Source of the DNA: Streptantibioticus parmotrematis | GTDB lineage: Bacteria; Actinomycetota; Actinomycetes; Streptomycetales; Streptomycetaceae | Reading direction: 5' to 3' | Assembly: GCF_019890615.1 (NCBI RefSeq) | Contig: NZ_JAINVZ010000004.1 | Location: forward strand, 124,001 to 188,000 | DNA: 64,000 bases | Shown: positions 18,389 through 26,585 of the stretch, piece after piece | Position numbering within the stretch: position 1 is the first letter of the stretch | How the letters are laid out: each line of letters begins with the position of its first letter | Notes under the pieces: model-generated | Database searches by the model: none | What the model was told of the DNA's origin: nothing | The model's input: the letters and a program-made list of their open reading frames with translations, nothing else | Translations under genes and position numbers: made by a program

Positions 18389-21300
18389 CTACCGACTTCC
18401 TCCGTCTGTCGCCGCTTGGGCGTTGATGGTCAGAGCGACGACGCCGGCCGAACTGCCGACGAGGACTTGTCCCGTCGCGTTGTCGAAGCCCGCGCAGTGG
18501 ATCGAGGCGTCGACGCGTACCTCGGCGATTTGCCGCTGCTCGCTGAGGGACCACAAACGGACCGTTCCGTCAGCGGCCGCGGATACCAGTCCATCACCGT
18601 CATCGGTGAAGCCCAGCATGAGGACACGCCCGGTGTGCCCCGCCAAATGCGCGGTGAACCTGTCACCGGCGATGTCACGGACGGAGATCTCACCGGTCCC
18701 GAATCCCGCCGCCGCCCGATCGCCCGCCGCGTCGAGGGCGACGGTGCGGGCCCATCCGTTGGTGTAGGCGAAACGGCTGACGTGTTCACCGGTCTCCGCC
18801 CGCCAGACGCGCACCGAACCGTCGCCGCCGCAGGCGGCCACGACATCACCGTCACCGTCGAACGCGATCGAGCGCAGCCGCCCCGCGTGGACGTCCCGCG
18901 TCCAGACGAGTTCGCCGGAGGGCAGGTCGAAGCAACGGATGTGACCGTCACCGGTGCTCGCGGCCAGCCACGGTGCGGCACTCCCTAGGGCGACGGCCCA
19001 AGTGCGCGCCACGTCCTCGTTCAGGACCCGGTGCCACTGGGCATCGCGCCATGACCACGCTCGTACACTCCCGTCCCCGCACGCCGCGGCCACGTACTCG
19101 CCGCCGGTCGCCACGGACCAGACCCGCCCCTGGCCCGCCCGCAGCCGCCGGGTGGATTCCCGTGGCGAGACTCTGATCAGCTCGACGGTCCCCGAGCCGT
19201 CGCCGACGACGGCGAGGCGGCCGGCGTCCGCCAGTTGCGTGGACCACACGGCGTCCGAGCCCTCGGTGAGGGTTTCCATCCGCCCGCGCCCGGCCGGGTC
19301 CCACAGGCGGATCGCGCCGTCCTCACATCCGAGGACGACGGATCCATCTCCCGTGCGAGACACGGACCTTACCCAGTCGACACCGGATGGCATCCGTGCC
19401 TCCCCGACTAGCCCGTCGACGCCGAAGGCATGCACTCTCGGCTCCTCCGTCGCGGCGATGATCACGTCCGAGCGTTCGAGCGCGGTGACGGCGCGGACGC
19501 GGGTCTTGAAGTCCTCGATCCGCCGCACGGGGACGAGGCGGCGGCCAGCGGTGTTCCAAACGATGACGGAGCGGTCACCTGATCCAGTGACCAGGGTGGA
19601 TGAATCGGGGGCGAACGCCGTAGCGCGCACCCAGTCGCGGTGCGCCGCTCGTTCGGCGAGCAACTGGCCGGTACGCAGGTCGAAGAGGCGGACGAACTCG
19701 TCTTCGCCGACCGCGGCGACCACCGTGTCGTCGCGTCCGACCGACACCGACCAGACCGGGGTTCCGGCCGTTCTCATCGAGCCGGCGAGCACCATGCGCT
19801 GGATGTCCCAGACGCACACGTGTCCGTCCTCGGCTCCTGAGACCAGGAAGGCACCGGAATCGGAGAACGCCAGCCCCCGAACCCGCCGACTGTGTCCATT
19901 CAGGACTCCGAGGACCGCGCCGGTGTCAGCGCGCCACATCCGGATCGTCCCGTCGTCACCGGCGGAGGCGACGAGATGCCCGTCCCGCGACAGCGCGACC
20001 GCGAAGATCCACCCGGTGTGTGCCCGGTGGGTACGGACAAGGCGGCGCGTCGTGGGTTCCCAGAGTCGGAGCGCGCCGTCCTCCCCGCCCGAGGCGATCA
20101 AAGCTCCCGCGGAGGCGACGCTGACGACGGCTCCAACGTGACCATGGGAAGGATGGCTGTCCGCTGGTCGCACTACGCGCGACCGGAACCCTACGGATTC
20201 GTCCAGAGCGGCCGCGGTGTCCGCGTCGCCCGCCCGCCTCAAGGCGACAGCGAGTGTGCTCGCGACATCGGCTGAGTGCTGAAGTCCGCTCAGCAGGTAT
20301 CCGGCGCCGACCATGCTCCGCGCCGTCGCCCAGGAGCGCCGCCGGGGAGGGTCCGCCGACTGCCACTCGGTCAATGAGTCGAGGACGTTCGCGTCCGACA
20401 CCAGCGCCTGATGCCCAACGAGACTGACCTTGCGGACGACATACGAGGGGAAGGCGAGCATCTCGACCAACTCGTCGTCGAGAGCGGCCTCGTGGAGGTG
20501 ATAGGGCAGGTTCTGCCACAGATAGGTGTGCGTCTTGTCCAGGGCCTCCCATCGTCCGCCCGTCGTCTCGCGATACGACTCGATCAGCGACCGGTGGTGC
20601 GTCGTCCAATCGCTTCCGACCATGTGCCTCATGTAGGCACGGAACACATCGTGCACGGCGATCGCTCCGGGATCGGCGAGGTAGCCGCTGATCAGGGACC
20701 GATCCGCGAGGAGCCGGCAGAACTGCCGCACGGCGGTCGGGGTCCAGCCGTATGCCGTCTGCCACCAGCGCGTCACGACGCTCAGGGGGATGGGCACGGC
20801 GGCCGGGAACACCGAGAGGGAAAGGAATCGCTCGCGAAGCCCGGAAGCCCCGTTGATCACGACGCTGCTGTCGAGATTGCTCAGGCTCGACGCGATGGCT
20901 TGGCCGATCGTCTTCTTTCGCTGGTCGGCGTCCCACACGTCGAACGCTTGCGGGCCTTCCGCTCGCAGCGCGTCGCCCGCTTGGAGCACGGCGAGCTCGG
21001 GGAGGGCGCCGGCCTCCACGTCCTGCGAAACGGTGGAGCCCACAAGGGTGGCCAGCAGCGGCCAGCCGCCACACATGCCAGCCAGCTTCGCTGCGGTTGG
21101 CGGTTCGAGGGCCGTGACGTTCCGGGTCAGCATCTCGCTGATCTCGCCCGCCGACATCGGCCCGAGCCGCACGATACGCGTCGCTGACGGGCAGACGCGG
21201 ACGTTCCTCGTCGTAACAACTCTCACGCAGTCGTTTCCGCCCAGCAGGAACGGCGCGAGGTCGGTCGCGGACCACACGTTGTCGATGACGAGCAGGGCGC

Positions 21301-21916
21301 GACGGTCTTGGAGCAGGCGCGCGAGGTGGAAGCCCGCCTGCTCCGGATCGGTGAGCGCCGGCCGGGTGCCGCTGAGGTGAACGCAGAGATCGGAGATCAA
21401 CTGGACGGTGCGGGCGGCCGTGCATTCCTCGCCGGTCTCGACCCACAGGATCTCGGGGAAGAGTTCGCGAACCCGCGGGTCGTCGCAGACCTGAGTCACC
21501 AGCGTCGTCTTGCCGAAGCCGCCGGGCCCGCAGACGGCCACCGGTACGGTTCCCGTGGTGGCCGACGCCTCCCCAATGACGGAGACGAGGTTCTCGAAAT
21601 CGTCTGACCTGTGAACCAAGGCGGGCTCCGGTGACGGTGCGAGTATGAAGCTGCCCAGCGCGGGTGACGTCGCCGCGGCCGACGCTCCCAGGATCTCCCG
21701 AAACCGCTGCCGGGCGGCCGAGTCGGCCCGTTCCAGGACCGTGTCCAGCAGCGCCTGTGATTCCGGTACGGGCTCGATCTCCTCGCCCCCGGCCTCCCAG
21801 TTGGACACCGTGCGATCGCTGACGCCGAGGTGAGCCGCGAAGCGTCGCAAGCTCATCCGCGTCGCCAAACGTAACGCGCGCGCTTCCCGCCCGGTCCACC
21901 GTTGCACCGCGCTCAC
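18389..21916 (-). CDS. XRE / NB-ARC / WD40 STAND protein
   Basis: This 1175-residue protein has three parts. Residues about 10-60 are an XRE-type helix-turn-helix (MSLRRFAAHLGVSDRTVSNW). Residues about 105-470 are an NB-ARC switch ATPase with Walker A CGPGGFGKTT (129-138), Walker B ALLVIDNVW, the VVTTRN sensor and a winged-helix region. From about residue 590 to the end come roughly a dozen WD40 repeats with DGxxRLW-type ends, forming one or two beta-propellers. Such proteins are ligand-sensing switches. The GTG start follows GGAGGGG. It is divergent from the peptide-modification operon across 312 bp and is co-transcribed with the DUF89 gene, so it is a good candidate for their regulator or sensor. 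Confidence 0.9.
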   Translation of the reverse strand: MSAVQRWTGREARALRLATRMSLRRFAAHLGVSDRTVSNWEAGGEEIEPVPESQALLDTVLERADSAARQRFREILGASAAATSPALGSFILAPSPEPALVHRSDDFENLVSVIGEASATTGTVPVAVCGPGGFGKTTLVTQVCDDPRVRELFPEILWVETGEECTAARTVQLISDLCVHLSGTRPALTDPEQAGFHLARLLQDRRALLVIDNVWSATDLAPFLLGGNDCVRVVTTRNVRVCPSATRIVRLGPMSAGEISEMLTRNVTALEPPTAAKLAGMCGGWPLLATLVGSTVSQDVEAGALPELAVLQAGDALRAEGPQAFDVWDADQRKKTIGQAIASSLSNLDSSVVINGASGLRERFLSLSVFPAAVPIPLSVVTRWWQTAYGWTPTAVRQFCRLLADRSLISGYLADPGAIAVHDVFRAYMRHMVGSDWTTHHRSLIESYRETTGGRWEALDKTHTYLWQNLPYHLHEAALDDELVEMLAFPSYVVRKVSLVGHQALVSDANVLDSLTEWQSADPPRRRSWATARSMVGAGYLLSGLQHSADVASTLAVALRRAGDADTAAALDESVGFRSRVVRPADSHPSHGHVGAVVSVASAGALIASGGEDGALRLWEPTTRRLVRTHRAHTGWIFAVALSRDGHLVASAGDDGTIRMWRADTGAVLGVLNGHSRRVRGLAFSDSGAFLVSGAEDGHVCVWDIQRMVLAGSMRTAGTPVWSVSVGRDDTVVAAVGEDEFVRLFDLRTGQLLAERAAHRDWVRATAFAPDSSTLVTGSGDRSVIVWNTAGRRLVPVRRIEDFKTRVRAVTALERSDVIIAATEEPRVHAFGVDGLVGEARMPSGVDWVRSVSRTGDGSVVLGCEDGAIRLWDPAGRGRMETLTEGSDAVWSTQLADAGRLAVVGDGSGTVELIRVSPRESTRRLRAGQGRVWSVATGGEYVAAACGDGSVRAWSWRDAQWHRVLNEDVARTWAVALGSAAPWLAASTGDGHIRCFDLPSGELVWTRDVHAGRLRSIAFDGDGDVVAACGGDGSVRVWRAETGEHVSRFAYTNGWARTVALDAAGDRAAAGFGTGEISVRDIAGDRFTAHLAGHTGRVLMLGFTDDGDGLVSAAADGTVRLWSLSEQRQIAEVRVDASIHCAGFDNATGQVLVGSSAGVVALTINAQAATDGGSR

Positions 21917-22143
21917 CGAAGCCCCTCCGACCGACTCCCCAACGCTAAACAGCGTAGGGCCCCTTGACCAGCGGCGGAGTCGCTTCGCTGCGACGGCGAT
22001 TCAGCACCGCTGCAGCAGCCCGACTCTGCAGGGTCGACCACTCGCCACCTCGTCGCTCCGTCACCGTGGCAGCGCCAGTGCGGCGGCGGTGCGGCACGCC
22101 GACATCCCCGCCAACCTCCCGCGACCGGCAGCCTTTGGCGGGT

Positions 22144-22189
22144 GACCGCGGCGGGGGACGGTTCTCCCCCTGCCGGGCCCGCCGCGGTC
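22144..22189 (+). promoter_or_regulatory. perfect 12-bp hairpin in the leader of the peptide-modification operon
   Basis: GACCGCGGCGGG (22144-22155) pairs exactly with CCCGCCGCGGTC (22178-22189). The 22-nt loop itself holds G- and C-rich runs that could pair differently. It lies 40 bp before the first gene of the operon and downstream of most of the divergent intergenic region. It could be an attenuator for the operon or a terminator; no U tract follows. Confidence 0.55.
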
Positions 22190-22228
22190 CGCCCGAGCTC
22201 CATAGGCCGAAGGTTAGGAGAAAGGCAC

Positions 22229-22585
22229 ATGCCCACACCTCGCCGTACCAAGACCGACCACTTGATCCACGCGGACGTCGTGGACTCCAAGAGCAAGGCT
22301 GGCGTCTGGATGGGAGAGCGCGCCTCCTTCCAGGACAAGCAGCGCCAGATCCTCGAAGGGCTCAAGGACGCCCTGAACTGGGTACCGCTGGAGGGCGCCA
22401 TCATGGCGATCAGCACCAACCCGGCAGGCATCACGGTCATCGCCCCGAACCCGACTCTCCCGGGCCTGATCGTCCTCGCGGACGGCGGCTCTCCCGCGGC
22501 CTCCGCCCATCTCCAGACCAACGGCGAGGACCTCGTCCGCCAGGTGATGAGCGGCCTCGGGATCGCCGAGGAAGCCGCCGCCTGA
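22229..22585 (+). CDS. small protein leading a radical SAM operon, candidate modified substrate
   Basis: This 118-residue protein is the first gene of the operon, 5 bp before a SPASM radical SAM enzyme. It matches no family I recognise. The N-terminal third is charged (SKSKAGVWMGERASFQDKQR). The middle is hydrophobic and Pro/Asn-rich (STNPAGITVIAPNPTLPG). The end is helical and acidic. SPASM enzymes usually modify a peptide or small protein encoded next to them, so this is the best substrate candidate. It is longer than most RiPP precursors and shows no obvious leader cleavage site. It may instead be a folded carrier or accessory protein. A GGAG lies 8-11 nt before the ATG. Confidence 0.65.
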   Translation: MPTPRRTKTDHLIHADVVDSKSKAGVWMGERASFQDKQRQILEGLKDALNWVPLEGAIMAISTNPAGITVIAPNPTLPGLIVLADGGSPAASAHLQTNGEDLVRQVMSGLGIAEEAAA

Positions 22586-22590
22586 CGATC

Positions 22591-23892
22591 ATGGCAGCTA
22601 CCCGCCTCCTGTGGGGGAAGTACTTTCAGTACGACCGGGACGGCGAGGCCGTCCTCCTCGACCCGGTCACGCTGAACAGCTGCTACCTCGACCGCGGGGA
22701 GGTCACCGACCTCTCCGCGGTCCCCCCGACCGCGACCCATGACGCTCTCTCCGAGCTCGGCTTCACTCCGGACGGCCCCGCCACCGACCGACGCGAAGCA
22801 CTCCGTCGTCAACTCCGCGACCTGGCACTCGACCCGACACCGAACCGCGTCAGCGGCCTGCGAATCGTGCTCACCGACCGGTGCAACATGGCTTGCACGT
22901 ACTGCTTCGTCGACACGAACACCGGCAAGCCGGACATGACCGAGGACGAACTCGCCGAAGGTCTGCGCTACCTCTTCGAGGAGAACGCCGACCGCGACGA
23001 GGTCTCCATCCAGTGGTTCGGTGGCGAGCCCACCATCCGATTCGACCTGATGCGGTACGGCGACGAGCTCGCCGACCGCCTCGCCGCCCAGCACAAGGTC
23101 AAGCGTGTCCGGCGTACCGTCGTCACCAATGGCGCCCGCCTGACCGACGAAGCACTCAACCACCTCGTTCGTCATGAGTACGGCGTCGGGATCTCGATCG
23201 ACGGCCCGCCCGACATCAACTCCGCCAACCGCCTGCTCCTGGGCGGCCGGCCCGCGGACGACCGCATCCGCCGCAACGTGCGGCGCCTGGTCGAGGCGGA
23301 GGAGCTTCACGTCGGCTGCAACCTCACGCCCACCGCGGCCAATATCGGGCGCCTCGCCGAGACCGTCGCCTGGATCATCGACACGCTCGGACTGAAGTTC
23401 ATCTACGTCAACACGCCCATCCCCACCGGCGGGCGCTGGCGTGTGAACGGCCAGGATCTCGCACACGAGCTGTACGAAGCACGCCTGGTGGCCCTCAGCA
23501 AGGGCGGTCTCCTCTTCTCCGTCCTCGACCGCGCGTTCCAGGCCCTCGACACACGACGCCCCATGCTCTTCGACCACATGCAGGGCGACGGAACGCTCAA
23601 CGCCGCTTACCTGCCGGGCAAACGGGTCAGCCTGTGCGACATCAACTTCACCGAGCCGAACTTCCTCTTCACCCTCGACGAACTGCGCTACCACCCCGAG
23701 GTACTCGGCACCGTCACCAAGCGGGTCGCCCCCGTCCCCGCCTGCGGTGACTGCCCCGCCCTCGCCATCTGCGGCGGCCCATCCCGGAATGAACAGCTCC
23801 TCATCGGAGGAGATACCCCCGACCCCGAGATGTGCGCCTTCTACACCGAGACCGTCGACATCGCCCTCTGGGACAACACGGGGGTCCAATGA
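22591..23892 (+). CDS. radical SAM / SPASM peptide maturase
   Basis: This 434-residue enzyme has an N-terminal region that may bind a peptide substrate (about residues 1-90), a radical SAM core and a C-terminal SPASM-type cluster domain. C98, C102 and C105 form the CxxxCxxC site for the SAM-binding 4Fe-4S cluster (DRCNMACTYC), followed by WFGGEPT. The auxiliary-cluster cysteines are in SLCD, PACGDCPALAICGG and EMCAFY. Enzymes of this design install cross-links or other changes in peptides. It is 5 bp after the small-protein gene and overlaps the second radical SAM gene by ATGA, so the three are translationally coupled. The reaction type cannot be told from sequence. Confidence 0.9.
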   Translation: MAATRLLWGKYFQYDRDGEAVLLDPVTLNSCYLDRGEVTDLSAVPPTATHDALSELGFTPDGPATDRREALRRQLRDLALDPTPNRVSGLRIVLTDRCNMACTYCFVDTNTGKPDMTEDELAEGLRYLFEENADRDEVSIQWFGGEPTIRFDLMRYGDELADRLAAQHKVKRVRRTVVTNGARLTDEALNHLVRHEYGVGISIDGPPDINSANRLLLGGRPADDRIRRNVRRLVEAEELHVGCNLTPTAANIGRLAETVAWIIDTLGLKFIYVNTPIPTGGRWRVNGQDLAHELYEARLVALSKGGLLFSVLDRAFQALDTRRPMLFDHMQGDGTLNAAYLPGKRVSLCDINFTEPNFLFTLDELRYHPEVLGTVTKRVAPVPACGDCPALAICGGPSRNEQLLIGGDTPDPEMCAFYTETVDIALWDNTGVQ

Positions 23893-24761
23893 CCGAGCCC
23901 ACGCGCGGGCATCGCTACCGCTCCGCTCTCATCAGCACGGCCGGCCACTGCGCGATCGCCTGCGGTTTCTGCTTCCGCGCCGACCGCGCCCACGGCCTCC
24001 TCAACGTCGACACATACAGCCGAGCACTCTCCCGCCTGAAGGAGCACGGGGTAACGGGTGTCTGCCTGACGGGGGGAGAGCCTACCCACCACCCCGAACT
24101 GCGCCAACTCGTGCGACTGGCCCACCAGTTCGGCATGCCGGTCTCCATAGTCACCTCGGCCCGAGCGGAACCGGAGGTGCGGTGCCTGGAACAGGTGGCC
24201 CACCTCTTGGAGAACGCCACCGTCTCCGCGGACTCGCGCGGGGCGATGCGGCTCGGCCGGACTCTCCGCTCGGTCCGCTCCGCCGCGCACACCCTGCGAC
24301 GAATCGGCGTTCCGAGCGCGGTCCTGCACCTCACCTATTGGAACCTGACCGGCCACGAGTGCCGTGAGATCGCCGATGCCGTTGACAAGACGGGAGCGTC
24401 GCTCCAGCTCAGCCCCATCACCCTGGACACGACCGGGTTGCGTCGAGCCGGCCTCACCCCGAACTCCTACGCGGAGCAGCAACAACGTGACGCCAAGTTC
24501 CTCAGCCAGCACTTCGAACTCGGAACCTGCTTTCAGCGGCACCTGGACGCCCTCAACGAGCTGAACTCCACCGCCGAGCGGCCCTACTGCCGCTCGCCAA
24601 CGCTCTACCTGTCCGCGACCGGCGAACTGCGGCGCTGCCCGTATGGAACCGAAGGCGTCAGCGTGTCAGCCCCGCGTTCCGACATCGCTCGGTTCCTCGC
24701 CGGTCCGCCGACCGAACAAGCTACCGCGGACTGCCTCGCGCTCTGCCGGGCAGCCGCATGA
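23889..24761 (+). CDS. second radical SAM enzyme
   Basis: This 290-residue protein has a radical SAM core with CxxxCxxC at C21, C25 and C28 (HCAIACGFCFRAD) and the GGEP motif in CLTGGEPTHHPEL. Extra cysteines near the C-terminus (ERPYCRSP, LRRCPYG, TADCLALCRA) could hold an auxiliary cluster, a shortened SPASM-like arrangement. The start overlaps the previous stop by 4 bp. Together with the first enzyme it suggests two-step modification of one substrate, or a partner that supplies or recognises a second substrate. I do not recognise a specific subfamily. It does not look like QueE, so a link to the distant QueD-like gene is not supported. Confidence 0.85.
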   Translation: MTEPTRGHRYRSALISTAGHCAIACGFCFRADRAHGLLNVDTYSRALSRLKEHGVTGVCLTGGEPTHHPELRQLVRLAHQFGMPVSIVTSARAEPEVRCLEQVAHLLENATVSADSRGAMRLGRTLRSVRSAAHTLRRIGVPSAVLHLTYWNLTGHECREIADAVDKTGASLQLSPITLDTTGLRRAGLTPNSYAEQQQRDAKFLSQHFELGTCFQRHLDALNELNSTAERPYCRSPTLYLSATGELRRCPYGTEGVSVSAPRSDIARFLAGPPTEQATADCLALCRAAA

Positions 24762-24780
24762 CCTACCGCGAGGCCACACG

Positions 24781-25566
24781 ATGGACAACACCGTAGAGAC
24801 CGCTCGCGACTTCACCTCGCGCTGGCACACACCGCCCAACTTCCGTGTAGCCGCGGGGCTCGTCCCGTTCAAACGCGCCTTCCCCGACACCATCCACGTG
24901 CTTGACGTCGCCCGCCGCGATCCAGAGACCCGGGTCACCATCCTCGGGGGCGGAGACCCCGCCGTCCGCACAGCTCAATCGGCGGCCTTCCGCACCGCCC
25001 CCCTGGACGAGATCACCACCTGGCCATTCCGACTGGCCCACTTCAACCTCGAACGCTTCTACGACGGACTGCTGCGGGATTTCCAGGAGCGGGTCATGAT
25101 CCCCTGGCGCACGTTCATCGCTTCCCAGGGCTTCACCTGGCTGCGTTGCGCCCCGGCTCTCTTCATCTCCAGTCAGGGCAGTAGCTCCACGTACCACGCC
25201 GACAACTCCCACGGCCTCGTCTGGCAGATCGCGGGCACCAAGAGCTTCCACAGCTACAGGGATCCTGACCGCATCACCCCTGTCGAGGCCGCCATCTCCG
25301 GCGAGATCACCGCCGAACAGCCGCCCCCGCACAGCGCGACTGACCGCCACTCCATCAGAATGCGGCCCGGAGACTTGGCATGGAGCCACGTCCTCACCCC
25401 GCACTGGGTTACCAGCGAATCGCCTCTCGCGATGAGCGTCACCATCTCCCACGGGGGCCTCTGCCATCAGGGGTGTTATGCGCACCGGGGGGCCGCCCTC
25501 CGGCGACACTGGGATGCGAACCCCAACGAGGTATGGCTTACTGACCTGCGCAACACACGCTACTGA
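24781..25566 (+). CDS. JmjC/cupin-like Fe(II)/2-oxoglutarate oxygenase candidate
   Basis: This 261-residue protein resembles the cupin_8/JmjC oxygenases that hydroxylate peptides or small molecules. The metal ligands would be H139 and D141 in YHADNSHG and H208 in LTPHWV. MRPGDLAWSHVLTPHW is the typical distal strand. WQIAGTKSFHSY matches the usual Q-x-x-G-x-K-x-(W/F) stretch preceding the acidic loop. It follows the second radical SAM gene by 19 bp. I infer that it adds a hydroxylation or similar oxidative step to the same product. The end of the protein (WDANPNEVWLTDLRNTRY) has no clear role. Confidence 0.75.
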   Translation: MDNTVETARDFTSRWHTPPNFRVAAGLVPFKRAFPDTIHVLDVARRDPETRVTILGGGDPAVRTAQSAAFRTAPLDEITTWPFRLAHFNLERFYDGLLRDFQERVMIPWRTFIASQGFTWLRCAPALFISSQGSSSTYHADNSHGLVWQIAGTKSFHSYRDPDRITPVEAAISGEITAEQPPPHSATDRHSIRMRPGDLAWSHVLTPHWVTSESPLAMSVTISHGGLCHQGCYAHRGAALRRHWDANPNEVWLTDLRNTRY

Positions 25567-25998
25567 CCGCTGTCCGTGCTGGCTTCACGCGTGGGGAGGG
25601 TCATCCATGCGTGTGCCCAAGCTCGGTGGCCCCATCGTGCTGGTCTGGGCACGATACAGCGTGCGTCCTCGCCTCTCGGCCCGCTACCGAGTTCATCGCC
25701 AGAGAACGCCGACCGGTTCAGAGTCTTCCAACTGTCCACCTGTGTACACCGGACTGGACCCGCAATAGGCAACCCGAACCTGGCCGGCATCTGTCTCAAC
25801 GGGGACCGGTTGATCACGAACGACTTGCCGATACCCCCATTCCAGTTGCATGCCAGCCGGGCTCTCACCTGCCAGACGCACGACCGCCTTCGCTCAAGTC
25901 AAGTTGAGTAGCCCGGCCCCAGAGTCATACCCGCGTGGATAATGGGCAGAGCGGCCGCATCTCCTCGTGGTGTGGCGCTTTGAAGGAGGGCGCCGATC
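25567..25998. other. gap after the peptide-modification operon, no gene seen
   Basis: These 432 bp have no convincing gene and are somewhat lower in GC than the flanks. A minus-strand frame contains NWNGGIGKS, which superficially resembles a ParA P-loop, but nothing else of that family follows. The right end holds the promoter and the AAGGAGGG ribosome-binding site for the gene at 25999. Confidence 0.5.
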
Positions 25999-26475
25999 AT
26001 GACGGGGCTGGAGATCGTAGTTGGGGAGTTCCTGGTGGCTTGGGCAGCCCGGAAGGCGCGCAGGGTTGGTAAGCGGGTTGACACCGAGATCGACCAGGCC
26101 CTGGACCTCGGGCTCGACCGCCTGCACGAATTGGTCGCTGGCAAACTCGGTGGGGACCCAGCCCTGGCCAAGCTGGCCGCAGAGATTGAGCAGTCCGGCG
26201 AGGCGTCCTCCCGTACGCAGGAGCGTGTGCGGCTGGCGTTGGAGGACGCAGCGGAGACGGACCCCGGCTTCGCCTCCGACCTGAGGGCTGTAGTCCAGGA
26301 GCTGCAGGGCATGCAGCGCCAGGCTGGCGTCGCTGTAGCTGGACAGCAAGGCGTCGTCGTGTCGGGCAACGTCCAGGCCGACCGTGGCGCGGTGGCGATC
26401 GGCGGTGTTTCTGGCAGCACTGTGTCGATCGGACTCCCGCCGGGCCCTTCCGCGCCGGGCGGGAACAAGGGCTGA
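25999..26475 (+). CDS. small two-part protein, helical plus solenoid-like tail, unknown
   Basis: This 158-residue protein has a helical N-terminal part (about residues 1-110, rich in Arg, Glu and Leu) and a short Gly/Val-rich tail. The tail has the alternating pattern of a beta-solenoid (GVVVSGNVQADRGAVAIGGVSG). Similar small proteins occur in Streptomyces under vague names, but I know of no function. A strong AAGGAGGG precedes the ATG. The next gene follows on the same strand, and its upstream in-frame sequence (GIQAQHNSTAVGVVHG) has the same solenoid look. The two may therefore be functionally paired or once joined. Confidence 0.6.
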   Translation: MTGLEIVVGEFLVAWAARKARRVGKRVDTEIDQALDLGLDRLHELVAGKLGGDPALAKLAAEIEQSGEASSRTQERVRLALEDAAETDPGFASDLRAVVQELQGMQRQAGVAVAGQQGVVVSGNVQADRGAVAIGGVSGSTVSIGLPPGPSAPGGNKG

Positions 26476-26585
26476 CCGCACCCGGCGAGCACTCGCCCAC
26501 CGCGCTGATTGACACGACAAGTGCGCCGGCGTCTGGCATTCAGGCACAGCACAACAGCACGGCCGTCGGCGTCGTTCACGGGCCT

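Noticed and set aside
14184-24761. A complete queuosine/7-deazaguanine pathway (QueD with the radical SAM enzymes as QueE).
   Set aside because: The radical SAM proteins have SPASM-like or extra cysteines and peptide-maturase layout, and no QueC or FolE was seen.
25560-25868. A minus-strand frame with NWNGGIGKS resembling a ParA P-loop.
   Set aside because: No following ParA motifs, no ribosome-binding site, and the frame is short; probably chance.
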